From Candidatus Gastranaerophilales bacterium (GTDB taxonomy: Bacteria > Cyanobacteriota > Vampirovibrionia > Gastranaerophilales > Gastranaerophilaceae): a DNA stretch of 64,000 bases. Positions 9,395-18,213 of the stretch are shown here, piece by piece. Below the pieces are notes generated by a model. That model worked only from the letters and a program-made list of their open reading frames with translations. It ran no database searches and was not told the DNA's origin. The DNA lies in NCBI GenBank assembly GCA_944325175.1, contig CALUYZ010000002.1, positions 62,001 to 126,000 of the forward strand, written 5' to 3'. The translations under genes were made by a program, and so were the position numbers. Position 1 is the stretch's first letter. The number at the start of each line of letters is the position of its first letter.

Positions 9395-12300
9395 GTGAAA
9401 TGCCCAAAATGTAAAACTGAAGTTCAAAGCACAGACGTGTTTTGCCCGCATTGCAAATTAAGGCTTATTATAGAATGTCCGAAATGCAAAAGCAAAGTGC
9501 GCCTTGGTTCTGCTTCCTGCAAAGAATGTGGCTACGTTTTTGTTAAATTTTGCCCTCGATGCAATAGCGCAAACTACGTTTCCAGCCCGACTTGCAGAAA
9601 GTGTTTTTATGTTTTTGAAGAAATTAAAGAAGACCCCATAAAACTAAAAAGAGAAGAAAAAGTTCTACTTAAACAAGAAAACAAAAAAGCGCCCAACGAC
9701 ATCCAAAAAAGACCAATGGCAGCATATAAAGATACAAGGCTTGAAGTTTTGGTCGATTTCATAAATCTTCCTTTTATTTTCAAAAAATTTAAAGATGAAG
9801 AATTTAAAAATAAGGTTTTATTAAACATTAAAACATCAATAAAGGTTGCATTTGGCGCAACTTGCGAATTCTACAAAGAAAATATTGCAAGGTTTAAATT
9901 AAGCTATAACAAAAATAACGGCATAAAAAACAAAATTGAAAAGTTTAACCTTGAAATGCTAAGGTTTAACGGCTTTTTAAACGAAACATTAGGAGCTGAA
10001 ATTGAACACAAATTTGTAATTTTAACCGTTGGCGAAATTGAACCCGAAAAAACGGTCATGCAGCTTGCAATAGGACACAACAAAGACATTGTAACCACAA
10101 AAGTCGCTTATGAAATTTTATCTGAAGAACTTTCTTTGGTAAAAATTTCACCCGATTCATACAAAATGGTTAACCTTGAAAAAGACAGCCAAAAAACCCA
10201 TGAGGTTAAAGAAATTGACGAATCTATGGCGCTTGAAATGGTTTATCAGGCGATTGTACAAGAAAACAATGTCAAAGGCATTTCAATAAATGCACCCAGA
10301 GGGACAGGCAAAACGCATGTTCTAAACACCCTATACAAAAAGCTTGAAGATTCAGATATTGCAATTTTGGCTGCAAGATGCTCTGCGCTTTCTCAAGTGG
10401 CGCCTTTGGGGCTTTTTCAAGATGCATTTTTAAACCTTTTCAATTTGCCCTTTGCGCCCATTGATTACAAAAAAACCACAAGTGAAGTGACAGGGCTTAT
10501 TAAAAGCTATTTACCGGATAATTTTCCAAAAGAAAAAATTGAAACACTAATTAATGTTTTATATCCTACAAAAGAAGCCTTCTATGAAGATTTAGCCAAA
10601 AACAAAGAAACTACGTTCCAACATATAAAAGATATTTTAGAAACCCTTAGAATGAATGTCAAAGTGCTTCTTGCGGTTGATGATTTTGACCTTATAGATG
10701 AAATGTCTTTTGAATTTTTGGAATATTTAATTCAAAATAATTTCTTTTCAGACGGTTCAAAATTTATTGTATGCTACAGAAACCAAAATTCATTAAACAT
10801 GTACATACCGCCTGAAATTTTGCCTGCCGAAAATTGTTTTGATATCAATCTAAAGAAAAGGGAAATTGGCTCTACAAGGGCTTTTATCAAAAATCATTTA
10901 GGCGACATTTCCGTTTTACCGAGAAAAATTTCAGATCAAATCATAATGAATTCAAAGGGCGACTTGGCATATACAGGGCAAGTTTTATATCATTTAATTG
11001 AAACCAAAAAAGTTAAGCTTCAAGGCGGCAAATTTGTATATTCCGTTGCAGATGAAGATTATTTCATTCCACGAACAATGGCAGATATAACAAAAGCAAG
11101 GCTTGATTATTTGTCGGAAAAATCTAAAACAGACTTTGTAATTTTAAATTTAGCCTCATTTTTGGGCGGCAAGTTTACAAAATCAGTTATAAAAGATGTT
11201 ATAGATACAGATGAAAATGACTTTGAAAATATTCTTACAAGTCTGGAAGTAGGCGGATATATAAACAAAGTGGATGATGAAACATACGTATTTAAAAACA
11301 GCCTTCTTTGGACAAATGTTTATATAATTGCAAGAAATAATCCTGAAATGAAACCTTACGTCGAGGCATTACTCAAGGTTCTTGTTTCAAGAACAATCTC
11401 ATCTCCTGCAATATGCGCACTTTTGGCTCAAATTGCCGGCAATAAACCCGCTGCACTTTCTCTTTGGACAAAAAATTTAAAACTCGCTTCTGCCATAGGA
11501 GATTCAGCTCTTTATATTATGAGCCAAAAACAAAGTTTGGTTAATTTAGAAGGTTTAAGCCTGCCTAACGAATATTATATAAGAAACAATATATACGAAA
11601 GGCTTGGCAAATTAACCTATAAAAAAACACCTTTTCAGGCAATGGATTACCTTTCAAATGCCGTTGTCGAAGCAAAAAGTCAGGATAATTTAAGAAAAAT
11701 TATTGAATTATCAGGATATTTAACAGAAAGCTGCAAGCTTGCACAAAAATTTCCCGCAGTAATTGAAACGGTTGACAATGTTTTATCTGTTTTTGAAAAC
11801 AGGCAAAAGGTTGAACTTCAAAAAGCACTTATAAAAACAAGAAAATTAGAAGCGCTTCTTGCCGTCGGTAACTACGAAGAAGTTATAAACACTGTAAATA
11901 CCGAAATAAACCCGCTTTTATCAGATGCCATAAGACAAAAGAAAAAACTGCCATACATCTCAAAAGAAGATTTATACAGAACTTGGATTTTATCCAACAT
12001 AACTTTGATTGAAGCTTACGCATATCAAGGCAGCCCTTTGGCTTTCGAATTTATTGAAGCTGTCGAAAAAGAAATATATAAAGATTCAAAAAATATTAAC
12101 GAGGAACTTAGCAAAAAATTAAAGCTTGCTTGTGCGCTAAGCTATACAACAAAAGGCATTTTAGCCCAATCCGACGAGGTTTTGCACACCCTTATAAAAG
12201 ACTTTTCAAATTCAAACAAAACAGATTCCCTTCTTATTTCAAAATGGAATATGATAACTTTATTCAATAAAATTCTAAGATATGATTTTGAAAACATCAA

Positions 12301-12946
12301 AGAAGATTTGTTTGAAGCGGTAACTTATGCAAATAACATTGGCGACAACTACACAAAAAATATTTTAAAAACGCTTTTGGCATACATAATTTTAGAAGAA
12401 GGCGACGCATTAAGAACACTTGAAATTTGTCAAGAACAAATGAATTATTTTTCAAACGAAAAAGTGGCGCTCGGCGCTTTAATTGCTTGGTATATAAGCG
12501 CAAAAGCAACGCTAAAAATTTCAGGTGCCGACAAAGCCATTGAAATTTGCGAAAAATCCATTCAAATTTCAGAAAGTACGAAAATAAATTCAGTCTGGTT
12601 CAAAGCCCTATTTCAAATGCTTTTGGGCAACTGTTACATTTTAAAAGGCGACTTAGAAAGCGCAAAAATGTACACAGAACTTGCAAGCCAAGAAGTTAAT
12701 CAAAACGAATTAAACTATTTTATGGTTCAAATTGTAAGATTAAGAGCAATAATTATGCAAGATTCTATTGACAAAATTGCAGACGATAAAAAACAAGAGC
12801 TTGCAAATTCTGCCGTCAAAATGTTTGAAAAAGCGCTTTCTCTTTCTTCAAAACTGAATTTAGAGGTTATGAGCAACAAAATAAGAAAAGAATTAACCTC
12901 TTTTAAAGCTTCTTGTCGTCTGAAAAGAATTATTCTCTCAGATTAG
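9395..12946 (+). CDS. Giant zinc-ribbon / AAA-type ATPase with TPR-like C-terminus
   Basis: An 1183-residue cytoplasmic protein starting at GTG (9395). The first ~75 residues contain four zinc-ribbon half-sites (CPKC, CPHC, CPKC, CKEC, CPRC, CRKC), i.e. a tandem double-zinc-ribbon. A P-loop ATPase follows, with Walker A APRGTGKT near residues 300-308 and Walker B LLAVDDFD near 423. From about residue 600 to the end the sequence is helical with TPR-like pairs (for example LLGNCYILKGDLESAKMY). This is the plan of STAND-type signalling ATPases related to the AAA/TPR module found beside adenylate cyclases, but no cyclase or effector domain is visible. Partner and signal are unknown. Promoter at 9325. 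Confidence 0.8.
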   Translation: MKCPKCKTEVQSTDVFCPHCKLRLIIECPKCKSKVRLGSASCKECGYVFVKFCPRCNSANYVSSPTCRKCFYVFEEIKEDPIKLKREEKVLLKQENKKAPNDIQKRPMAAYKDTRLEVLVDFINLPFIFKKFKDEEFKNKVLLNIKTSIKVAFGATCEFYKENIARFKLSYNKNNGIKNKIEKFNLEMLRFNGFLNETLGAEIEHKFVILTVGEIEPEKTVMQLAIGHNKDIVTTKVAYEILSEELSLVKISPDSYKMVNLEKDSQKTHEVKEIDESMALEMVYQAIVQENNVKGISINAPRGTGKTHVLNTLYKKLEDSDIAILAARCSALSQVAPLGLFQDAFLNLFNLPFAPIDYKKTTSEVTGLIKSYLPDNFPKEKIETLINVLYPTKEAFYEDLAKNKETTFQHIKDILETLRMNVKVLLAVDDFDLIDEMSFEFLEYLIQNNFFSDGSKFIVCYRNQNSLNMYIPPEILPAENCFDINLKKREIGSTRAFIKNHLGDISVLPRKISDQIIMNSKGDLAYTGQVLYHLIETKKVKLQGGKFVYSVADEDYFIPRTMADITKARLDYLSEKSKTDFVILNLASFLGGKFTKSVIKDVIDTDENDFENILTSLEVGGYINKVDDETYVFKNSLLWTNVYIIARNNPEMKPYVEALLKVLVSRTISSPAICALLAQIAGNKPAALSLWTKNLKLASAIGDSALYIMSQKQSLVNLEGLSLPNEYYIRNNIYERLGKLTYKKTPFQAMDYLSNAVVEAKSQDNLRKIIELSGYLTESCKLAQKFPAVIETVDNVLSVFENRQKVELQKALIKTRKLEALLAVGNYEEVINTVNTEINPLLSDAIRQKKKLPYISKEDLYRTWILSNITLIEAYAYQGSPLAFEFIEAVEKEIYKDSKNINEELSKKLKLACALSYTTKGILAQSDEVLHTLIKDFSNSNKTDSLLISKWNMITLFNKILRYDFENIKEDLFEAVTYANNIGDNYTKNILKTLLAYIILEEGDALRTLEICQEQMNYFSNEKVALGALIAWYISAKATLKISGADKAIEICEKSIQISESTKINSVWFKALFQMLLGNCYILKGDLESAKMYTELASQEVNQNELNYFMVQIVRLRAIIMQDSIDKIADDKKQELANSAVKMFEKALSLSSKLNLEVMSNKIRKELTSFKASCRLKRIILSD

Positions 12947-13035
12947 TTTTAAGTTTTGTAACATTTTATAAATAATTGGAATTATACATTTTGTATATAC
13001 TTTATATATATGTGTGTAAAAAAAAGGATAGCAAA

Positions 13036-13962
13036 ATGTCAATTAACTCCATAGTAAACCAATATTATCAATTCTCACAAACCAAAGGCACCAAAGGCGA
13101 TGGCGGCAGCCTTCAAGCAAGTTATGAAGACAATGTTTTAACATTTAGCGAAGCAGACGGTGACGCCTACTCAATTAATGCCTTAAATTTAGACACAGAA
13201 GATATAGAAGCTCTTTCAGGCTTATTAGGAGTTGATGTTTCCGAAAAAACCGAAAAGTCAGACTCTGACAAAAAAACAAACGAATTAAGAGATTCAGCCA
13301 ACACCAAACAATCGGAAATTGAAAAAGCTGATGATGAAATTAAAGAAATATTTGATAAAACCCTTGATGAGCAAGAAAAAATAACAAAAAACGAATACAA
13401 AAGAATTTTAGATCTTGTAAATAATTCCGTTGCAGAGTTTCTTCAAGCAAGAAAAAGCGGCAAAGAAGTTGACGTAGCAGATTTAAACAGCACAATTACT
13501 CAAGGAGTTGAAAATAGCACCTATGAAAAAGATATAGCCGATGTTTTTGCAAATCTTGAAGGCGCAAACAGCAAAATACAAGAACTTTCAACGCTTTTAA
13601 TGGAATACGGCGCAATAACGGAAGAAGCAAAAACGCTTGATGCAGCACATCTTGAAGATTTACAGGCAAATTCAGCAATTTCGGAAGGCGAACTTGCCCT
13701 TATAGAAAGCACATCTTTAAGCTTTTTGTGCAATAACTTCTTTGAAATAGGCACTGAAAAATTAAACGGCAATAAAGAACAATTTACAATGGTTTCAAAT
13801 TTCAAACAGCTTGATGACAGCATTATTAATATGTATAAAGACTACGCACAAAGCGCAAGTTCAGAAGTACAAACATTAATGAGCGAAGAAGCAAACGCAA
13901 ACAATGAACAAACAAAGACAAACAAAAAAGCGAAAGTAATCAAACAAACATTTTTGAATTAA
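13036..13962 (+). CDS. Acidic helical orphan protein with probable 3' frameshift
   Basis: The family is not recognised. The best start is ATG 13036 (MSINSIVNQYYQF), preceded by AAAGGATAGCAAA; an upstream in-frame start at 12976 would add a non-conserved hydrophobic leader. The protein is about 308 residues, rich in Glu, Lys and Asp and predicted coiled and helical. The final residues after an A6 run (near 13926-13931) look out of frame. In the neighbouring frame the sequence continues as an acidic tail (FELSDDETQDQEEKEAKAA) to a stop at 14012, right before the terminator. A one-base indel there, natural or a sequencing error, is therefore likely. Confidence 0.65.
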   Translation: MSINSIVNQYYQFSQTKGTKGDGGSLQASYEDNVLTFSEADGDAYSINALNLDTEDIEALSGLLGVDVSEKTEKSDSDKKTNELRDSANTKQSEIEKADDEIKEIFDKTLDEQEKITKNEYKRILDLVNNSVAEFLQARKSGKEVDVADLNSTITQGVENSTYEKDIADVFANLEGANSKIQELSTLLMEYGAITEEAKTLDAAHLEDLQANSAISEGELALIESTSLSFLCNNFFEIGTEKLNGNKEQFTMVSNFKQLDDSIINMYKDYAQSASSEVQTLMSEEANANNEQTKTNKKAKVIKQTFLN

Positions 13963-14017
13963 GCGACGATGAAACCCAAGACCAAGAAGAAAAAGAAGCA
14001 AAAGCAGCATAAATTTT

Positions 14018-14040
14018 AAAAGCCGCCAAAAGCGGCTTTT
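14018..14040 (+). terminator. Terminator after the 13036 gene
   Basis: AAAAGCCGC / GCGGCTTTT with a CAAAA loop; it sits directly after the out-of-frame continuation ending at 14012. Confidence 0.88.
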
Positions 14041-14249
14041 TACATTTTTCTTATAAATTTTAATTCATATCCCAGAATATCAGCTATAATAAGCATTTCT
14101 CTATGCGTTATTGTTTCGTTTCTAAGCTTATTAGATAAATTCTGCATAGAATACGGCTTATTTAATCTTTTCCCCAAAGCCTCAGCCAACTCAGTAAGGC
14201 TGACATTTGTGTCAAGCAATATTTTTTTAAGTTCATTAATAATAGACAT
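14040..14249 (-). CDS. Small helix-turn-helix DNA-binding protein
   Basis: A 69-residue protein made of an XRE-like helix-turn-helix: a helix (NELKKILLD), then LTELAEALGKRLN as helix 2, a recognition helix region (MQNLSNKLRNETI) and REMLIIADILGYEL. The order resembles Cro/CI-type folds. The start is supported by GGAG at a normal distance (GGAGCCAAAATG). It is divergent from the pilin gene at 14396 and shares a 146-bp intergenic region with it, so it may regulate that gene or itself; this is inference. Confidence 0.75.
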   Translation of the reverse strand: MSIINELKKILLDTNVSLTELAEALGKRLNKPYSMQNLSNKLRNETITHREMLIIADILGYELKFIRKM

Positions 14250-14395
14250 TTTGGCTCCACATATTCATTTAAAATTATACAAATTCGTTAACTATTTAAC
14301 GAATTAATTAACTCACACCATTGATTTTTAAATCAGTATGTGTAATACTAAACATATACGTTTAGCTGTTTAATATAAATTAAAGGAATCTTCTA

Positions 14396-15175
14396 ATGAA
14401 AAAAAACAACAAATCTAAAGCCCAAAACATAAACGGATTCACACTTGCAGAAATTTTAATCACCCTTGCAATAATAGGAATAATAGCAGCAATAACAATT
14501 CCATCAGTCATCAGCAACACCCAACAACAAGAATTTAAAACCGGACTAAAAAAAGCCGTTTCCGTACTAAATTCATCCATTTCGCTAAATATAGCACTTG
14601 AAGGCGAATCACCATACGACAACCAAGACACATTCGAATATTTACAAAGACATCTAAGTGTCATAAAATCTACTTCAAAACTACCCTATAATTACACATT
14701 TATAGCCGCCGACGGAACAAAAAGAAGCTGGGGAACAAATGCAGCGTTTTATACAAACGACGGCTTTCGTTTTGAAACAGAAGACGTCTGCAGTGAATCA
14801 TGCGCAAACGGACCAAAGCTTCATGAAAGTGATGTAAAAACCTGTATAATTTCATCTTACATAGTAAAAGGACCCATGGAAAATTGGCCAAAAGGAAGCT
14901 ATTGCCATGGTTGCGGCAGCTATGGTTTAACCAATAATCCAAACAACACAACAAAACCGCCTTGTATTCTTCTTGTTGACGTAAACGGTGACAGAAAGCC
15001 CAGTCCAAGCAATGTAAACTGCAACAACACCATTTGTCAAGAAAACAATTTCTACAAATACCCTTCCGCCGACTCAAAAACCGTTACCGACATTTTTGCC
15101 ATAATGATAACAGAAGACCGCGCCCTTCCCTTTGGTGTTGTAGCACAAAGAGCAATGTATCAAGCGCAAAAATAA
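14396..15175 (+). CDS. Type IV pilin-like protein, not a DGR target
   Basis: A 259-residue secreted pilin or pseudopilin. Residues 1-14 form a basic leader; cleavage is expected at NG|FTLAEILITLAI with Glu at mature position 5, followed by the hydrophobic N-terminal helix (IIGIIAAITIP). The globular part has eight or more Cys residues (CSESC, CHGCG, TKPPC, NCNNTIC), suggesting disulfides, and a VDVNGDRKPS segment also seen in the pilin at 58314. It lacks the C-terminal DUF1566-like domain and has no TR similarity. RBS AAAGGAATC upstream of the ATG. It precedes the DGR-family pilin at 15433 on the same strand, with an inversion element between them. Confidence 0.85.
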   Translation: MKKNNKSKAQNINGFTLAEILITLAIIGIIAAITIPSVISNTQQQEFKTGLKKAVSVLNSSISLNIALEGESPYDNQDTFEYLQRHLSVIKSTSKLPYNYTFIAADGTKRSWGTNAAFYTNDGFRFETEDVCSESCANGPKLHESDVKTCIISSYIVKGPMENWPKGSYCHGCGSYGLTNNPNNTTKPPCILLVDVNGDRKPSPSNVNCNNTICQENNFYKYPSADSKTVTDIFAIMITEDRALPFGVVAQRAMYQAQK

Positions 15176-15242
15176 CCCAAAAAACTATCTTTTCAACCCA
15201 CCCATTTTCATAAAACCATATATAATTTATCCACATAAAAAT

Positions 15243-15410
15243 GCACCAAAATGAGCAATCTTGGTGCATTTCATCCTTTTATCTCAATATATCACCATTT
15301 CCACATGAATTCAATACACCAAAACCTCAATATTTTTCATTTTTTAATCCTCAAAACGCTTTCACAACAAAACTTTTAACCCCTTGCATCAAACTTGCTC
15401 AAATTGGTGC
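15243..15410. promoter_or_regulatory. Putative invertible promoter element A (OFF orientation)
   Basis: Left site 15243-15267 (GCACCAA, 11-nt core, TTGGTGC) and right site 15386-15410 (GCATCAA, core, TTGGTGC). The right core contains TTGCTCA, the exact inverse of TGAGCAA in the left core. Between them a promoter on the minus strand, TTGAAT (15314-15309), N17, TATATT (15291-15286), points away from the downstream pilin. Inverting the segment would place the -10 at 15362-15367, about 59 nt before the ATG at 15433. Inversion is inferred, not observed. Confidence 0.7.
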
Positions 15411-15432
15411 AAAGTTGAAAGGATAAAAAGAT

Positions 15433-16404
15433 ATGAAAAAGTTTAGAGGCTTTACACTTGCTGAAGTATTGATTACTTTGGCAATTATAGGAATTGTGGC
15501 AGCGATTACGTTGCCAAGTTTGCTTGTGAATGTAAACGAAAAGGCATGGGATGCACAAAGGAAAGCGCTTCATGCAAGGTTGGCGCAAGCAATAGGACAA
15601 ATGAACACATTGGGTGGGTATGGAACGTATACAGAAGATGAGGAAGGAACCGCAACAGAAGATACAGCCGCTGAAAGTTTTATTTTGGATGCCCTATCAA
15701 AAGTTTATAAAATTAATAATGTCTGCGGACCTGATAAATTAAGCTCATGTGGTATTCCAAGTAAAATTACAACATTGGATGCGGTTTCTGAAATTAATTT
15801 TCCAACAAAAATAAAAGAGTTAAATGCTAAGCTTTTAAACGGAAACCATGCAGCAGGTGAAGACGGTGATATGGCAGACACAAAAGCGGCTGCATTTGAA
15901 ACAGTTAATGGTGAATCAATAGCAGTATTTTATAATCCTTTATGTAGTTCAAATACATCTGCCAATCATTTTGTTCAAAATAAAATGTGCGTAAATTTCA
16001 TATACGATCTAAACGGCACCGAAGGACCTAATGAAGTAGGAAAAGATATTGGTTTCATAACAGCACTTTATAATAAAAATTCTGTTGTAGTGGCGCCTAT
16101 TCCATACAGCAAAGATTACACTTCAGTTTTACCTCAATATACAGACAAAACAGAAACGATTGATGCAACAACGGTGTGCAAAACAATGGGAGAAAATCTG
16201 AGACTTCCTGATACAGATGAGCTTGGCTCACTTTTTATTAATGCACCATTAATAAACTTAGGAGATAAAACAAACAGTTATTGGTCAAGTTCAGTAATAT
16301 CTTCAGGTGCATCAAGAATGGCATGGGATCAATATTTCACTAATGGCAGCAGAGGACGATATCCAAGAACCAATACAACATATGTGCGTTGCATAATAAA
16401 ATAA
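15433..16404 (+). CDS. Pilin-like DGR-family protein, diverged target (copy 1)
   Basis: This 323-residue paralogue has exactly the length of the other four. It has a prepilin N-terminus (RGFTLAEVLITLAIIGIVA), a central region shared with all copies (CGPDKLSSCGIPSKITTL; FYNPLCSS; KMCVNFIYDLNG) and a C-terminal DUF1566/C-type-lectin-like domain (LRLPDTDELGSLF, YWSSSV, YVRC). Its last 45 codons align with the TR at protein level and differ at the Asn positions, but synonymous sites have drifted and the GC-rich tail is lost. It is therefore probably no longer a live target, or served an older TR. RBS GAAAGGATAAAAAGAT. An inversion element precedes it. It sits 43 kb from the reverse transcriptase. 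Confidence 0.85.
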   Translation: MKKFRGFTLAEVLITLAIIGIVAAITLPSLLVNVNEKAWDAQRKALHARLAQAIGQMNTLGGYGTYTEDEEGTATEDTAAESFILDALSKVYKINNVCGPDKLSSCGIPSKITTLDAVSEINFPTKIKELNAKLLNGNHAAGEDGDMADTKAAAFETVNGESIAVFYNPLCSSNTSANHFVQNKMCVNFIYDLNGTEGPNEVGKDIGFITALYNKNSVVVAPIPYSKDYTSVLPQYTDKTETIDATTVCKTMGENLRLPDTDELGSLFINAPLINLGDKTNSYWSSSVISSGASRMAWDQYFTNGSRGRYPRTNTTYVRCIIK

Positions 16405-16406
16405 GC
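16271..16406 (+). other. VR1: decayed variable repeat
   Basis: This 136-bp end of the 15433 gene aligns codon by codon with the TR (YWSSSVIS ... YVRC). Many third-position differences and a changed tail (GTGCGTTGCATAATA) show no recent retrohoming. No post-VR hairpin is seen. Confidence 0.6.
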
Positions 16407-16554
16407 ATTATTATTGTTTAGTAAAAATATTTATAGTTTATTTATGGGTGTCTATATTTTGCCACCTATTTTTTTGTTATATGGATTATTTACTGGGGTT
16501 TGCTATTTGACAATATACTTCAAAAAAACTGATATAATAAAGTGGCGAGATGCT

Positions 16555-16653
16555 GTTGGGCTGAAAGCCCAACCTACTTTTGTGGGGGAATTGTGATATT
16601 AAAAAGGTACCAAAATAAGGTTGTAGGTTGTAGGTTGGGGTTTCTACCCCAAC
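16555..16653. repeat. Pair of inverted REP-like palindromes
   Basis: Copy 1 (16555-16577): GTTGGGCT/AGCCCAAC hairpin followed by CTAC. Copy 2 (16630-16653) is the same unit inverted: GTAG, then GTTGGGGT/ACCCCAAC with a TTCT loop. The two hairpins face each other across 52 bp, the layout of a REPIN/BIME-type repeat doublet. They lie between the pilin gene and the convergent mlaF end and may also stop transcripts. Confidence 0.6.
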
Positions 16654-16657
16654 ATGG

Positions 16658-17386
16658 CTATATTGCAGATTTGATTTCCATGGGGCCGTCGAGTGAGGCT
16701 GTTATGAATTGGCGGGTGTATGGGTTGTTGCCTTGTAAAAATTCTTGGGTGGAGCCTTTGAAGACAATTTTGCCTTCGTATAGAAGAATGACGTTGTCGC
16801 ATGCTCTTTTGATTGTTGACATTTGATGAGTAACAACTATACAGGCAGCATTGAGTTCGTTTTTGAGTCGAACGATGTAATCTTCTATTAAGGTTGAACT
16901 AACAGGGTCCAGACCGGCTGTCGGTTCATCGTATAGAATGGTTTTCGGGTTTGTTACAATGGCACGGGCAAAGCCCACTCTTTTTTGCATACCACCAGAT
17001 AATTCAGAAGGAAATTTTTCCTCAATTCCTTCTAAGCCAACAAGTGCAAGCTTTTCTTTTACGATTTGTTTAATTTCATCTTTTGTGTATCTGCCTCTAA
17101 ATTCTTTTCTTTCTAAAAGAGGAAAAGCAATATTGTGGTATACGTCCAAAAAATCAAAAAGTGCAGAGTATTGAAATGTCATTGCAACGTCAGACCCTTT
17201 TGTGGTTTCGATTGTGCCTTCATCCGCATACAAAAGTTTTGAAATTATTTTTAACAAAGTTGATTTACCTGACCCTGAAAAACCAACAACACCAAGGGTT
17301 TCACCGTCACTGACATTAAAAGTTAAATTATCAAGAACGATTTTATCATCAAAACATTTAATTAAATTCTTAACTTGAATACTCAT
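16658..17386 (-). CDS. mlaF: Mla-type ABC transporter ATP-binding protein
   Basis: A 242-residue cytoplasmic ATPase of the MlaF/Ttg2A type, which powers phospholipid transport between inner and outer membranes. Seen: Walker A GFSGSGKST (about residues 35-43), ABC signature LSGGMQKRVGFARAI, Walker B ILYDEPTAGLD, and the switch His in VVTHQ. It follows the MlaE-like permease with a 9-bp gap, forming a two-gene unit. The usual MlaD (MCE) component is not in the window. Convergent with the pilin at 15433 across the REP-like pair. Confidence 0.88.
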   Translation of the reverse strand: MSIQVKNLIKCFDDKIVLDNLTFNVSDGETLGVVGFSGSGKSTLLKIISKLLYADEGTIETTKGSDVAMTFQYSALFDFLDVYHNIAFPLLERKEFRGRYTKDEIKQIVKEKLALVGLEGIEEKFPSELSGGMQKRVGFARAIVTNPKTILYDEPTAGLDPVSSTLIEDYIVRLKNELNAACIVVTHQMSTIKRACDNVILLYEGKIVFKGSTQEFLQGNNPYTRQFITASLDGPMEIKSAI

Positions 17387-17395
17387 ATTATTCCC

Positions 17396-18193
17396 TTACA
17401 GATAGAAAATTGCTGCAAAAATGTAGTCCCAAATTGCAATGGCAAGAAAACTCCAAACAACGGCACGGGTTGTTGCAATACCAACTTCTTTGGCACCGCC
17501 CCTTGTTGAATAGCCGCAAGAACAGCTTATTAGAGAAATTGTTCCTCCAAAAAATGAAGCTTTTAGCATTGCAATTAATATATCTCTTACATAAAGCCCT
17601 TGCCACAGTGAATTTACGTAATTTAAAAGGCTTAAATTAGCCGTAACTTTTGAAATAATTCCCGCGCAAATAAGCCCCGCAAATGATGCCAGAATAAAAA
17701 CAAAGGGCATCATGATAACCCCTGCCAAAAACCTTGGTACAACAAGATATTCAATAGGGTCAACCTTCAAAGACTTCATAGCGCTTATTTGTTCTCCCAC
17801 AGCCATTGAAGCAAGTTCTGATGCAAAAGATGAACCTATCATGGAAATTATTGCAAAACCGGCCATAATACAGGCCAATTCTCTTACCATAACAAGTGCG
17901 GACAACATTCCTATATAACCTTCTGCCCCTTGCTTTGCAAGCTCCGGCGCTATTTGCATGGCAATAATAATGCTTGTCATGCTTACAATGGTTAATGTAA
18001 TCGGCAAACTATCAACAGCAAATCTTGAAGACTGTTCAAGTGTCGCTTTTAGATTAATTCTCAACCTTAAAATATAATAAGCAACATGGCTGAAATCTTT
18101 TCCTACATTGCCTAAAGTTACCAAAAAATCTTTCAGACCATGTCCAAAAATTGCCAAAGTCTTATATGTCAATGTAGATTTAATGTTTATCAT
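17396..18193 (-). CDS. mlaE: Mla-type permease (MlaE family)
   Basis: A 265-residue inner-membrane permease of the MlaE/YrbE family. Seen: several hydrophobic helices, the family core PELAKQGAEGYIGMLSALVMVRELA, then SFASELASMAVGEQISAMK and DPIEYLVVPR, which mark the cytoplasmic coupling region. It pairs with the ATPase just downstream. Together they should move lipids in the cell envelope, with an MCE protein encoded elsewhere. Assignment to lipid transport rests on family knowledge. Confidence 0.9.
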   Translation of the reverse strand: MINIKSTLTYKTLAIFGHGLKDFLVTLGNVGKDFSHVAYYILRLRINLKATLEQSSRFAVDSLPITLTIVSMTSIIIAMQIAPELAKQGAEGYIGMLSALVMVRELACIMAGFAIISMIGSSFASELASMAVGEQISAMKSLKVDPIEYLVVPRFLAGVIMMPFVFILASFAGLICAGIISKVTANLSLLNYVNSLWQGLYVRDILIAMLKASFFGGTISLISCSCGYSTRGGAKEVGIATTRAVVWSFLAIAIWDYIFAAIFYL

Positions 18194-18213
18194 AGCGCTA
18201 TATTAGCAAAAAT

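Noticed and set aside
12976..13035. Upstream start for the 13036 gene (extra 20 residues MELYILYILYIY...)
   Set aside because: No RBS at 12976; AAAGGATAGC precedes ATG 13036, which gives a more natural start.
14700..15077. Minus-strand ORF over the 14396 pilin gene and similar shadows elsewhere
   Set aside because: They lie antisense to well-supported genes and show no motifs or RBS.
15243..15410. Elements A-E as simple tandem terminators or RNA hairpins
   Set aside because: No T tracts follow, and a conserved outward promoter with fixed N17 spacing lies between paired sites; kissing-loop RNA remains a possible alternative and is recorded in the findings.
16507..16538. TTGACA ... TATAAT as a promoter after the 15433 gene
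   Set aside because: The spacer is 20 nt, too long for a standard promoter, and no gene follows on that strand.
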